Positions 18,680 through 28,224 of a stretch of 64,000 nt of DNA are shown here, piece by piece; positions within the stretch are counted from its first letter, which is position 1; each line of letters opens with the position of its first letter. The position numbers and the translations under genes were made by a program. The notes under the pieces are model-generated. The model was not told where the DNA came from, made no database searches, and saw nothing but the letters and a program-made list of their open reading frames with translations. Source of the DNA: Rhodospirillum sp. (GTDB lineage: Bacteria; Pseudomonadota; Alphaproteobacteria; Rhodospirillales; Rhodospirillaceae); assembly GCA_021741145.1 (NCBI GenBank), contig JAIOYK010000023.1, positions 1 through 64,000 on the forward strand. Reading direction: 5' to 3'.

Positions 18680-19479
18680 ACGAACCGTCTCTTCCGCCCC
18701 TTCATCCGCCGCCATGGCCCGCGCTGTGGGTCGAGAACCTGACGAAAGTCTTCCCCGACCGGCGGCGGGGGGCGGTCGCCGCGGTGGATCGGGTGACCCT
18801 CTGGGCGGCGCGGGACAGCACCGTGGGCCTGTTGGGGGGCAACGGCGCGGGCAAGACCACGACCATTTCCATGCTGTTGGGCCTGTTGACCCCGACCGCC
18901 GGCCGGATCGAGGTGTTGGGCGTGGACATGGTCTCCGCCCGGCACAAGGCGCTTCCCTTTCTCAACTTCTCCAGCCCTTACGTGGACCTTCCCCACCGCC
19001 TGACGGTGCGAGAGAACCTGACCGTCTACGCCCTGCTGTACGGGCTGGCGGATCCGGCGGCGCGCATCGCCGCCCTGACGGCGGAACTGCGGATCGACCA
19101 CCTGATGAACCGTCCCGCGGGGAAGTTGTCGGCCGGGCAGAAGACCCGGGTGGCGCTGGCCAAGGCCCTGTTGAACGACCCCCGCGTCCTGCTGCTGGAC
19201 GAGCCCACGGCCTCCCTGGATCCGGACACCGGGGACTGGGTGCGCACCTACCTGGAAAACTGGCGGCGCGCCCGGGGCGCCACCCTGTTCCTGGCCAGTC
19301 ACAACATGGCCGAGGTGGAACGCCTTTGCGACACGGTCTACATCATGGCTGAAGGCCGGGTCCGGGACCAGGGCACCCCCCAGAACCTGCTGAACCGCCA
19401 TGGCCGCGCCAACCTGGAGGAGGTTTTCCTGAAGATCGCCCGGGAAGGTCGGGATCCGGATCTGGAGACACCACCATGA
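18676..19479 (+). CDS. ABC-2 type exporter ATP-binding protein
   Basis: 267 residues with Walker A GGNGAGKTTT, signature LSAGQKTRVALAKALL, Walker B VLLLDEPTASLDPD and an H-loop in ASHNMAEVERLC. This places it in the DrrA/NodI-like exporter ATPases. The ATG at 18676 overlaps the EAL-like gene's stop, and its own stop overlaps the permease start, so all are translated together. The substrate is not evident; drug or polysaccharide export is typical for the class. Confidence 0.88.
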   Translation: MNEPSLPPLHPPPWPALWVENLTKVFPDRRRGAVAAVDRVTLWAARDSTVGLLGGNGAGKTTTISMLLGLLTPTAGRIEVLGVDMVSARHKALPFLNFSSPYVDLPHRLTVRENLTVYALLYGLADPAARIAALTAELRIDHLMNRPAGKLSAGQKTRVALAKALLNDPRVLLLDEPTASLDPDTGDWVRTYLENWRRARGATLFLASHNMAEVERLCDTVYIMAEGRVRDQGTPQNLLNRHGRANLEEVFLKIAREGRDPDLETPP

Positions 19480-20366
19480 CCCTCGAGAGCCGCCAAGGCC
19501 AACGGGAGAATGAGCGTTTCGCCACCGCGTCCTCCAGTCCGATCGCCGAGGCCTTGCCCGCCTCGGACCAGGTTCTGTCCATCCGTCGGATCCGCGCCCT
19601 GATCCTGCGCCATTGGTACCTGATGCGGGGATCGGTGCCGCGCCTTCTGGAAATCGCCTATTGGCCGATGATCCAGGTGATCACCTGGGGGTTCGTCACC
19701 CGCTTCCTGGCCCAGGAGTCCACCCTGGTGGCCCAGGCGGGGGGGATGTTCATCGGCGCCGTGCTGCTTTGGGACGTTCTCTTCCGGTCCAATTTGGGGT
19801 TTACCCTGTCTTTCTACGAGGAGTTGTGGTCCCGGAACCTCGGACATTTGTTCGTCAGCCCCCTGCGCCCCTATGAACTGGGCATCGCGCTCATGACCAT
19901 GAGCCTGATCCGGACCATCCTGGGTGTTTTTCCGGCGAGTCTGGTGGCCCTGTTCCTGTGGAAATTCAACATTTACGGTCTGGGCCTGCCCCTATTGGCC
20001 TTTTTCGCCAACCTGATGGCCATGGGCTGGATCATTGGCCTTTGTGTCAGTTCCCTGGTCCTGCGGGTCGGCCTGGGGGCGGAGAGCATGGCCTGGGTGA
20101 TGATCTTCGCCTTCATGCCCCTCTCGGGCGTCTATTACCCCATCGGCGTTTTGCCCGAAGCCCTGCAATGGGTCGCCTATGCCTTCCCCCCCGCCCATGT
20201 GTTCGAGGGCATGCGGGAGGTGATGATCCACGGCACCTTCAACCAAGGCCATTTCCTCGCCGCGGTGGGTTTGAACGGCCTGTATTTGGCCCTCTCCATG
20301 GGCCTGTTCCTGCGCATCTTCCGGGTCGCCCGGGACAAGGGGCTGTTGCTGAACATCGGCGAGTAA
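19476..20366 (+). CDS. ABC-2 type exporter permease
   Basis: 296 residues with about six membrane helices, for example MFIGAVLLWDVLF and MSLIRTILGVFPASLVALFL, and the conserved ABC-2 C-terminal segment MPLSGVYYPIGVLPEALQWV. It pairs with the preceding ATPase through a four-base overlap. The cytoplasmic N-terminal tail is about 40 residues. Together with the EAL-like genes it forms one operon; an RND pump starts 179 bases downstream. Confidence 0.85.
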   Translation: MTLESRQGQRENERFATASSSPIAEALPASDQVLSIRRIRALILRHWYLMRGSVPRLLEIAYWPMIQVITWGFVTRFLAQESTLVAQAGGMFIGAVLLWDVLFRSNLGFTLSFYEELWSRNLGHLFVSPLRPYELGIALMTMSLIRTILGVFPASLVALFLWKFNIYGLGLPLLAFFANLMAMGWIIGLCVSSLVLRVGLGAESMAWVMIFAFMPLSGVYYPIGVLPEALQWVAYAFPPAHVFEGMREVMIHGTFNQGHFLAAVGLNGLYLALSMGLFLRIFRVARDKGLLLNIGE

Positions 20367-20545
20367 ATTCGATTTTCCTTATCCAAGGCCAGCTCTCTTG
20401 GATACACTTCCTGTCTCCCTTTGCTTCATTCGGTTCGATAAATCGGGAGCATTGGCGCTGAAGACGGAAAATCGTCAATGCGTCGCCCCTCTGGAACGGG
20501 ATATCCCCAGTTGTCCCTTTTCCACCGCGCCCCGGAGTCCGTCCC

Positions 20546-21919
20546 ATGTCCGCCCATCGGTCCCCTCGTCTCCGCTCCCTCCTCGGTCTTCTGCCCATCG
20601 CCTTCGGGGTCGCGGTGGTGGTCTTCGCCGTCGCGGGCCGCGTGCCCCCGGCGCGCACCGAGGGAGCCGTTCCGGCCACACCGGCGCGGGTCATCACCGT
20701 GCCCCGACTGGATGTTACCCCGCTGATCACCGCCCATGGCCTCGTTCGCCCGGACCGGGTTTGGCAGGGCGTGGCCGAAGTCCCGGGCAGGATCGTGGAG
20801 GTCTCCCTGGTTCTGCGACAGGGCGTAATCGTGGAGAAGGGCACGCCGCTGGCGCGCATCGACGCCGCCGACTACATCCTGATCGAGGCCCAGCGCCAAT
20901 CCCGGATCAAGGACCTGGAAAGCAGACGGGACAACCTCGAGGCCTCGATCGCCATCGAGGAACGGAGCCTGGCCCTGGCCCGGACGGAACTGGACCGCAA
21001 GGAAACCCTGCGCGCCCGGGGCACCGTCGCCCAGGCGGATGTGGACACCGCGGCCCGCTCCCTGCTGTCCGCGGAGCAGACCCTGCAAAACCTGCGCAAC
21101 GAGCTGAACCTGTTGCCCGCGGAGATGGATCAGAGTCGTGCCCAGTACAGCCAAGCCAAGCTGGATGTGGCGCGGACGGACCTGATCGCGCCCTTCGACC
21201 TGCGGATCGCGTCGGCCGACGCCGTGGAAGGGCACTTCGCCCAGCTGGGTCAAATCCTGGCCGAGGGCGATTCCATCGCCAAGGCGGAAATCGAGGCCCA
21301 GGTGCCCCTGAACCGCATGCTTGCCCTGACTCGGGCCGGAGGGGAGCGCGCCCTGGCCGAGGGCCGGGACGGCATGGGAAGCGGGCTCGGCGCGGCCAGC
21401 CGGAACGTCTCGGCCAGTCGCCACCTCACCGCCCAGGTGGTGCTGGACGCGGGGGACAGGACGGTGACTTGGCCCGCCCGCGTAGAGCGGGTCAGCGACA
21501 CCATCAACCCCACGACCCGCACCCTGGGGGTCATCGTCGTGGTCGACGAGCCCTACCGTCAGGCCATCCCCGGGGTCCGCCCTCCGCTCGTGAAAAACAT
21601 GTTCGTCACCGTCCTGCTGGGCGGCGAGACGCTGCCCGATAAGGTGGTGATCCCCCGCCACGCCCTGCGCGCCGATGGAACCGTGGCCCTGGTGGACGCG
21701 GACGGCATCCTCGCGTTCCACCCCGTGGAAGTTCTTTTCGCCCAGGACGGGTACGCGGTGATCGAGGCGGGGCTGAGCGGTGGCGAGACCCTGGTCGTCG
21801 GCCATCTCTCCCCGGCCATCGCGGGCATGACCATCACCCCCGTGGAGGACGCCGAAACCCTGTCCCTGATGACCAAGGACGTCTCCGCCGGTGATCTGAC
21901 CGGTGGAGAGAGCAAATGA
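20546..21919 (+). CDS. RND efflux periplasmic adaptor (membrane fusion protein)
   Basis: 457 residues. An N-terminal membrane anchor (LLGLLPIAFGVAVVVFAVAG) is followed by a lipoyl-like half (VAEVPGRIVEVS), a coiled-coil hairpin at about 120-215 rich in Glu/Arg/Leu, the second lipoyl half (RTDLIAPFDLRI) and beta-barrel domains. It bridges the RND pump to an outer-membrane channel. GGAG precedes the ATG. The stop overlaps the pump's start by four bases. No TolC gene is in the window. Confidence 0.88.
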   Translation: MSAHRSPRLRSLLGLLPIAFGVAVVVFAVAGRVPPARTEGAVPATPARVITVPRLDVTPLITAHGLVRPDRVWQGVAEVPGRIVEVSLVLRQGVIVEKGTPLARIDAADYILIEAQRQSRIKDLESRRDNLEASIAIEERSLALARTELDRKETLRARGTVAQADVDTAARSLLSAEQTLQNLRNELNLLPAEMDQSRAQYSQAKLDVARTDLIAPFDLRIASADAVEGHFAQLGQILAEGDSIAKAEIEAQVPLNRMLALTRAGGERALAEGRDGMGSGLGAASRNVSASRHLTAQVVLDAGDRTVTWPARVERVSDTINPTTRTLGVIVVVDEPYRQAIPGVRPPLVKNMFVTVLLGGETLPDKVVIPRHALRADGTVALVDADGILAFHPVEVLFAQDGYAVIEAGLSGGETLVVGHLSPAIAGMTITPVEDAETLSLMTKDVSAGDLTGGESK

Positions 21920-24900
21920 TCTCCTACTTCGCCCGCCACCCCACGGCGGCCAATATCCTGATGATCGCCATCATGGTGCTGGGCATCGCCAAGGTCTGGG
22001 ACCTGAACCGGGAGACCTTTCCCCGCCTGCCCCAACTGGACGTGGACGTTGGGGTCGTCTGGCCCGGTGCCTCCGCCGGACAGGTGGAGGATTCTCTCTG
22101 CCGCCCGCTGGAGGACGCCGTGGAAGGGATCTCCAACCTGGAGGAAACCGTCTGCACCGCGTCGGAGGGCAAGGCCACGCTCGTGGCCTCGATGCGCGAA
22201 GGCACCAATGCCTCGACCTTCCTCGATGATGTCCGGGCCGAGGTGGACGCCCTGGACACCTTGCCCGACGACAGCGAACGTCCCACCACCGTCCTCAAGG
22301 ACCGGACGGATTTCGTCGCCTCTCTTTCCCTGACCGGCCCCATGACGGCCCAGGATCTGCGCGACCTCGCCCTGGATCTGAAGGATCGGATGCTGCGCTT
22401 TGGTGGGATTCCGATGGTTGCCGTCCAGGGTTTCTCCGACCGCCAGATCCGGATCGAGGTTCCCCGGACCACCCTGCGCGCCCTGGGTCTGTCCATGGCC
22501 GATATCGCCCGGGCCATCGAGAATCAAAACCAGGATCTGCCCGCGGGGGTTCTCCAGACCCGGGAAAGCGATGTCCTGCTTCGGGTGGGAGAGGACCGGA
22601 GACGGCCCACGAACTTCCTTGACCTGGTGGTCCTGGGTGGCGTCGAAGGGGGGGTGATCCACCTGGGCGACATCGCCACGATCACCGACACCTTCCAGGA
22701 CGCCGAAAAGAAAATTCTGCGCGACGGCGTCCGCGCCGCCCTGCTTCAAGTCAGCAAGACACCGGCGGACGACAGCCTGAAGGTTCTGGCGCGCGTCCAG
22801 GCCTTCCTGGATCGGGAGCGGGCGAGATTGCCCAGCCAGGTCACGCTGGAAATCACGACGGATGTCTCCTCCATCATCGAGGATCGCCTGTCCCTGCTGG
22901 TGGACAACGGCGTCCAGGGGCTGGTCCTGGTCTTCCTCTCCATGTGGCTGTTCTTTGGGTTCCGCTTCAGCTTCTGGGTTTCCGCTGGGCTGCCGGTGGC
23001 CTTCCTGGGCGCCATCTTCCTGATGACCGTCTTCGGTTACACCCTGAACATGATCACCATGGTGGCCCTGCTGATCGCCATCGGTCTGATGATGGATGAC
23101 GCCATCGTCATTTCCGAGAACATCGCCGCGCGCCTGTCCAAGGGGGACAGCCCCATGGACGCGGCGATCCAGGGCACCCTTCAGGTGCTGCCCGGGGTGG
23201 TCAGTTCCTTCCTGACCACCATCATGGTCTTTGGCGCCCTGATCTTCCTGGAGGGCAATATGGGCGCCATCCTGGGTGTTCTTCCGGTGGTCCTGATCAT
23301 GGTGCTGACCGTCAGCCTGATCGAGGCGTTCCTCATCCTACCCCACCACTTGGCCCATAGCCTGGAACACGCCGCCCGAAAGCCACCAAGCCGCTTTCGG
23401 CTTGGGTTCGAAAGGCGGTTCGGCCAGTTTCGAGATGGATACGTGGACGGCATTGTCCGCCGGGCCGTGGGTCATCCGGGGCTCACCCTGGGCCTGTTGT
23501 TCATGGTCTTGATTTTCTCCTTCGGACTGGTGGCCTCCGGCGCGGTCAAGATGGAGGCTTTCCCGGACCTGGAAGGCGATGTCATCGAGGCCCGCGTGCT
23601 GCTGCCCCAGGGCACCCCTCTGGCCCGGACCGAGGAAATCGCCGACCGCATCCTGGCCGCCTCGCGCACCATCAACGGGGAATACCGGGAGCGGCAACCC
23701 GAGGGCGCGGATATCATCCACGGCGTCACCACCCAGTTTTCCGTTAACAGCGACGTGGGCGAGGTCGGTCCCCATGTGGTCACCGTGGGCCTGGACCTGC
23801 TGTCCTCCGAGGTTCGCCGCGGGTCCACGACCGAATTGATCAACCGCCTGCGGGAGCTGGTGGGCGACCAGCCGGATGTGGTCACCATCCACTACGCGCA
23901 AAGGGAACGGGGGCCAGCGGGCAAGGCCCTGGAAATCCGCCTGACCGGAGACGACCTGGACGCGCTGAAATCCGCCTCCCTTGGTCTGCAGGTCTGGTTG
24001 CGCGGTTACGATGGGGTCCATGACACCTATGACGACCTGCGCCCGGGGAAACCGGAGATCACCCTGATTTCCCGGGACACGGCCCTGGCCCTGGGGGTGA
24101 CCGCCAAGGATCTGGCCGACCAGACCCGGGCCGGATTCCAGGGATTGATCGTGGACGAATTCCGTGTTGGTCCGGAGACCTTCGAGGTGGACCTGCGGCT
24201 AACGGAAACGGATCGGAACGATCTGGCGGACCTGGATGATTTCGTGATCGTGACCCCCCAGGGCGATACCGTGCCCCTGGGGGCCGTGGCCCATATCAAG
24301 CAAACCAAGGGGTGGGCGCGAATCCTGCGGGTGGATGGACAGCGCACGGTGACCGTGTCCGGTGACGTGGACAGCCGGATGGCCAATGCCAACGAAATCA
24401 CCCGCCACCTGACGACCACCTTCCTGCCCGAGTTGCTGTCCCGCCATCCGGGGGTGCGCTCCTCGCTCGAGGGACAGGCCGCGGAGGGCGGTAAGACCGG
24501 TAAGTCGATCCTCGGGAACTTCCTGATTGGCCTGATTGGCGTATTCCTGCTGCTGTCCTTCCAGTTCCGAAGCTACGTGGAGCCCATCATGGTCATGGCC
24601 GCCATTCCCATGGGCTTTGTCGGGTCGATCCTCGGCCATCTGGTCCTGGGATTGGACATCTCCATGCCCTCGCTGGTGGGCTTGACCTCGCTGGCGGGCG
24701 TTGTGGTCAACGACTCCATCTTGTTGGTCCAGTTCCTGAAGGAAAAGCGCGGCCAGGGCATGCCGCCGGCCGACGCAGCGGTCGCCGCCGCCCGCGAGCG
24801 TTTCCGCCCGATCCTCCTCACCTCCCTGACCACGGTCCTGGGACTGGGGCCACTGCTCACCGAGACCAGCCTCCAGGCCCAGGTGCTCATTCCCCTGGCG

Positions 24901-25059
24901 ACCAGCCTGGCCTTTGGGCTGACCGTTTCCACCTTCCTGGCTTTGATCCTGGTGCCCGCCTTCTATGTCCTTCTGGCCGATTGGAAGGTCATTGGACGGG
25001 ACTTGGCCGACCCGGCGCCGCCCGCGAATTCTCCTGGGAAAGGGGCGCCTTCCGTTTAA
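21916..25059 (+). CDS. RND family efflux transporter permease
   Basis: 1047 residues, the usual size of AcrB/HAE1-like pumps. There are twelve membrane helices in two sets around large periplasmic loops. TM4 has the proton-relay pair in IAIGLMMDDAIVISENIAAR, and the second half has SLVGLTSLAGVVVNDSILL and RFRPILLTSLTTVLGLGPLL. It exports a hydrophobic or metal substrate using the proton gradient; the sequence (DD pair, no heavy-metal motif) favours the multidrug/hydrophobe class. Coupled to its adaptor. Confidence 0.92.
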   Translation: MISYFARHPTAANILMIAIMVLGIAKVWDLNRETFPRLPQLDVDVGVVWPGASAGQVEDSLCRPLEDAVEGISNLEETVCTASEGKATLVASMREGTNASTFLDDVRAEVDALDTLPDDSERPTTVLKDRTDFVASLSLTGPMTAQDLRDLALDLKDRMLRFGGIPMVAVQGFSDRQIRIEVPRTTLRALGLSMADIARAIENQNQDLPAGVLQTRESDVLLRVGEDRRRPTNFLDLVVLGGVEGGVIHLGDIATITDTFQDAEKKILRDGVRAALLQVSKTPADDSLKVLARVQAFLDRERARLPSQVTLEITTDVSSIIEDRLSLLVDNGVQGLVLVFLSMWLFFGFRFSFWVSAGLPVAFLGAIFLMTVFGYTLNMITMVALLIAIGLMMDDAIVISENIAARLSKGDSPMDAAIQGTLQVLPGVVSSFLTTIMVFGALIFLEGNMGAILGVLPVVLIMVLTVSLIEAFLILPHHLAHSLEHAARKPPSRFRLGFERRFGQFRDGYVDGIVRRAVGHPGLTLGLLFMVLIFSFGLVASGAVKMEAFPDLEGDVIEARVLLPQGTPLARTEEIADRILAASRTINGEYRERQPEGADIIHGVTTQFSVNSDVGEVGPHVVTVGLDLLSSEVRRGSTTELINRLRELVGDQPDVVTIHYAQRERGPAGKALEIRLTGDDLDALKSASLGLQVWLRGYDGVHDTYDDLRPGKPEITLISRDTALALGVTAKDLADQTRAGFQGLIVDEFRVGPETFEVDLRLTETDRNDLADLDDFVIVTPQGDTVPLGAVAHIKQTKGWARILRVDGQRTVTVSGDVDSRMANANEITRHLTTTFLPELLSRHPGVRSSLEGQAAEGGKTGKSILGNFLIGLIGVFLLLSFQFRSYVEPIMVMAAIPMGFVGSILGHLVLGLDISMPSLVGLTSLAGVVVNDSILLVQFLKEKRGQGMPPADAAVAAARERFRPILLTSLTTVLGLGPLLTETSLQAQVLIPLATSLAFGLTVSTFLALILVPAFYVLLADWKVIGRDLADPAPPANSPGKGAPSV

Positions 25060-25120
25060 ACTTTCACAGGTCTTCGGATTTTCGCTGATATAGTTCCGGC
25101 TTCCCGTCCAGCTCGTTGGA

Positions 25121-26872
25121 ATGGAGTGCTTGTTCTTGTCCGGTTTGCGCGCCCGCTTGCTTTCCAAACCCCTCGTCCTGATCGAGGTTCTGGTGGCCTC
25201 CCTTGCGGTGAATCTGCTGGCCTTGGGCACGGCGGTCTACTCCATTCAGGTGCTCAACCGCTATGTCTCCCATGGAGTGGACGCCACGCTCACGGCCTTG
25301 ACCGCGGGCGTCGTGCTGGCCGTTCTGTTCGAATTCGCCTTCCGGATGGTCCGTCAACACCTGGCCCTGACCTTGACCGATGGTCCAGACACCCGGGCCG
25401 ACGCGATGGTCTTCGATCTGATCACCCGGACCCGGGTGGAGGGTCTGAACCGCGCCCCGGCCCATCTGCTGCGCGACTTGGCCCGGGGGCCTGAAACCCA
25501 AAGGCAGGGCCTGTCCGCCAACGTGCTGACCGCCCTGTTGGACGTGCCTTTTTCCTTGCTGTCCGTGGGCGCCCTCTTTTTGCTGAATCCCCGGGTGGGC
25601 GCCGCGGCGACCCTGTTCCTGGGCTTGGCCCTTGCCGCGGGACTGGCCTCGCAGGCCCTGATGCGCGGCCCCGGAGAAGCGGGGCGGGTGGCCTCGGGGC
25701 GGCGGGATGGGATCCTCCAAAGTGCCTTGAGGAACGCGGATTCCGTGCGTGCCTTCAACATGACCGTCCCCTTATCCCAGGCCTGGAACACCCATGCCGG
25801 GGCCGCCCACGCGGGGCGGCGGACGGGGATGCTCTGGCAGGGTCGGGCCGAGGCCGTGGTGCGTCTGCTGACCGCCCTGATGGCCGTGACCGTGACCGCC
25901 ACGGGGGCGGTCCAGGTGGTTGACGGCACCCTGTCGGTCGGCGCCCTGATCGGCTGCAATATCCTGTCCGCCCGGGCCATGGCCCCGTTGGCCCGGCTGG
26001 TCCAACTCACCGATGGGCTGCTCCGGGCCCGCCAATCCCGGGCCGCCCTGGACAGCTTCGCGCGGCTGCCGCGCGAGGCGATGGAAGGGGCCCAGCTCAA
26101 GGGCATGAGCGGCGCTCTTGAGCTTCGTGATCTGGCCTTCCTGCATCCTGGAGCGACAACCCCCTTGTTCGAGAGACTATCCCTGGAGATCCCCCCGGGA
26201 AGCGTGGTTGGCGTGGTGGGCGCCAATGGGGCGGGGAAGACCACCCTTGCACGGGTTCTGATGGGGCTGATCGAGCCGGCCCGGGGGGCGGTGTTGGTGG
26301 ATGGCGTGGACCTGCGCCAGATCGACCCCACTTGGTGGCGCGCCCAAATCGGTTATATGCCCCAGGATCCTCGCCTCGTGGGTCGCACCCTGGCCGAGAC
26401 CATCGGCGGCGGTGTCCCGGGGATGACCAGCGAGACCCTGTCGGACTTGGTAACCCGCGCCGATCTCTCTTCCTACATGAACGGCCTTCGCCAAGGTCCC
26501 CTGACTCCCTTGGAAGGGGACGGAGCCGCCCTGCCCCTGGGGATCCAACGGCGCTTGGCCCTGGCCCGCGCCCTGGCCAGGACAGGACGGATCGTTATCC
26601 TCGACGAGCCCACGGAAGGCATGGACGCGGGCGGTGCCGCGGCCGTCTACCGGGAAATGAACCGCCTGCATAAGGCGGGCGCCACCATCGTGGTCTTTTC
26701 CCACGACCCGGCGATGCTGCGTGGCGCGGGCCTGCTGATCGACCTGAATGTCAAACCCCGTCCCCGCGTCGGTGCTCTGTCCGGGGATGACGGGAGTCAA
26801 CGGACCGTGGCTGGCGGCCCCTTGCCCCCTGTCTCCAAACCGTCCGCCACTCCGACGTCAAGGGTGTCATGA
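25121..26872 (+). CDS. Type I secretion ABC transporter (ATPase/permease)
   Basis: 583 residues. The N-terminal 300 residues form a six-helix ABC exporter domain of the PrtD/HlyB-like type; the C-terminal part is the nucleotide-binding domain with Walker A GANGAGKTTLARVL, Walker B RIVILDEPTEGMD and H-loop VVFSHDP. The signature LSGGQ is replaced by LPLGIQ, which is unusual. There is no peptidase C39-like N-terminal domain. It should power export of an unprocessed protein with a C-terminal signal, probably the protein at 28225-30870. The ATG at 25121 lacks a clear ribosome site; a TTG a few codons later is possible. Confidence 0.85.
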   Translation: MECLFLSGLRARLLSKPLVLIEVLVASLAVNLLALGTAVYSIQVLNRYVSHGVDATLTALTAGVVLAVLFEFAFRMVRQHLALTLTDGPDTRADAMVFDLITRTRVEGLNRAPAHLLRDLARGPETQRQGLSANVLTALLDVPFSLLSVGALFLLNPRVGAAATLFLGLALAAGLASQALMRGPGEAGRVASGRRDGILQSALRNADSVRAFNMTVPLSQAWNTHAGAAHAGRRTGMLWQGRAEAVVRLLTALMAVTVTATGAVQVVDGTLSVGALIGCNILSARAMAPLARLVQLTDGLLRARQSRAALDSFARLPREAMEGAQLKGMSGALELRDLAFLHPGATTPLFERLSLEIPPGSVVGVVGANGAGKTTLARVLMGLIEPARGAVLVDGVDLRQIDPTWWRAQIGYMPQDPRLVGRTLAETIGGGVPGMTSETLSDLVTRADLSSYMNGLRQGPLTPLEGDGAALPLGIQRRLALARALARTGRIVILDEPTEGMDAGGAAAVYREMNRLHKAGATIVVFSHDPAMLRGAGLLIDLNVKPRPRVGALSGDDGSQRTVAGGPLPPVSKPSATPTSRVS

Positions 26873-28203
26873 CCCAATCCAAAGCCCCCAACTCTCCCCA
26901 TTTCGCCTCCAATGCCTCCAATGCCACCGGGGGCGACGTCGGCGGCGGCTGGGCCGCCCATGCCCTGTTCTTTCTGCTGATCGCCGCCTTGTTGGCCTTC
27001 GGTGCCTGGATGGCGCTGGCCCGGGTGGATGTGGTCAGCCAAGCACCGGGGGAGGTCGTTCCCTCCTCCCAGGTCAAACAGGTCCAACACCTGGAAGGTG
27101 GGATCGTTAACAAAATCCTGGTCCGGGAGGGACAGACCGTCACCGAGGGCGAACCCCTGTTGGAGCTCGAGAGCACGGCCAGTGGCGCCGATGTGGCCGA
27201 ACTGGCCGTTCGCGAAACGACCCTGCGGGTGCGCGTAGCTCGATTGGAAGCCGAAACAAACCGCGCCGAGACCATCGCCATCCCCGCTGATTTGGCCGAG
27301 GCCCATCCCAGGGTCGTCGCCGAAGCCCGGGCCTTTTTCGCCGCCCGGGAAGCCGCCCGGGTCCAGGACCGCAACAAGGCCCGGGAAACCGTTACTCAGA
27401 AGGCCCAGTTCATCGAGGAAATCGCCGCGCGCATCCGCAATGGGGAGAAGAAACTCCGTTTGGTGAACGAACAGATCGCGCTGAGTGCGGACCTGCTCAA
27501 GGACAATCTGACCACCCGCTTCAACCATCTGGAATTCCTGCGACAAAAGGAAGAGATCGCCGGATCCCTGGAGGAAGACAAGGCCGCCCTGATCCGCGCC
27601 CAGGCCGCCCTGGATCAGGCCAAGGCCGAGGAAATGGGCATGGAGGCCGAGTGGGCCGCCGACCTGCGGGAGGAGATGGAGGACGCCCGAGGCACCTTGA
27701 ACGAACTCCGCCAACGCCAAGCCAAATACGAGGACACCCTGGGCCGGACGATCCTGCGCTCCCCCGTTGATGGCATCGTCAAATCGCTGAACTTCGTGAC
27801 CCTGGGCGGCGTGATCCGTCCGGGCGAAGTGGTGGCCGACATCGTCCCCAGCGACGACCGCCTGGTGATTGATGCCCGCCTCGCCACCCAGGACGTGGCC
27901 TATGTCCGGGAAGGCCAATTGGCCGTGGTGCGCCTTGCTTCCCAGGACGCCATGCGGTTCGGTGGACTGGAGGGAACGGTGGTCGGCGTCAGTCCCGATA
28001 CCTTGGAGGACAAGGACGGGAATCCCTATTACGAGGTTCGGGTGGAAACCGACCAGGACCATTTCCTGCGCGATGGCCATGAATACCGCCTGTTCCCCGG
28101 TATGCGGGTGACGGCCAATATCCACACGCACCGCCGCACCATCCTGGACTACCTGCTGTCGCCCTTCCTGGACGGTCTGGACGTGGCCCTGGGCGAGCGC
28201 TGA
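26869..28203 (+). CDS. Type I secretion HlyD-family adaptor
   Basis: 444 residues: a short cytoplasmic tail, one membrane helix (HALFFLLIAALLAFGAWMAL), a lipoyl motif around VKQVQHLEGGIVNKILVREG, a long periplasmic coiled coil (about 110-290) and the C-terminal beta domain with RTILRSPVDGIVKSLNF. It links the inner-membrane ATPase to a TolC-like channel. The start overlaps the ATPase stop (ATGA). The gene ends 21 bases before the convergent stop of the FecR/RTX-like gene. Confidence 0.9.
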   Translation: MTQSKAPNSPHFASNASNATGGDVGGGWAAHALFFLLIAALLAFGAWMALARVDVVSQAPGEVVPSSQVKQVQHLEGGIVNKILVREGQTVTEGEPLLELESTASGADVAELAVRETTLRVRVARLEAETNRAETIAIPADLAEAHPRVVAEARAFFAAREAARVQDRNKARETVTQKAQFIEEIAARIRNGEKKLRLVNEQIALSADLLKDNLTTRFNHLEFLRQKEEIAGSLEEDKAALIRAQAALDQAKAEEMGMEAEWAADLREEMEDARGTLNELRQRQAKYEDTLGRTILRSPVDGIVKSLNFVTLGGVIRPGEVVADIVPSDDRLVIDARLATQDVAYVREGQLAVVRLASQDAMRFGGLEGTVVGVSPDTLEDKDGNPYYEVRVETDQDHFLRDGHEYRLFPGMRVTANIHTHRRTILDYLLSPFLDGLDVALGER

Positions 28204-28224
28204 GGGCCCGACGAGGGAAATACC

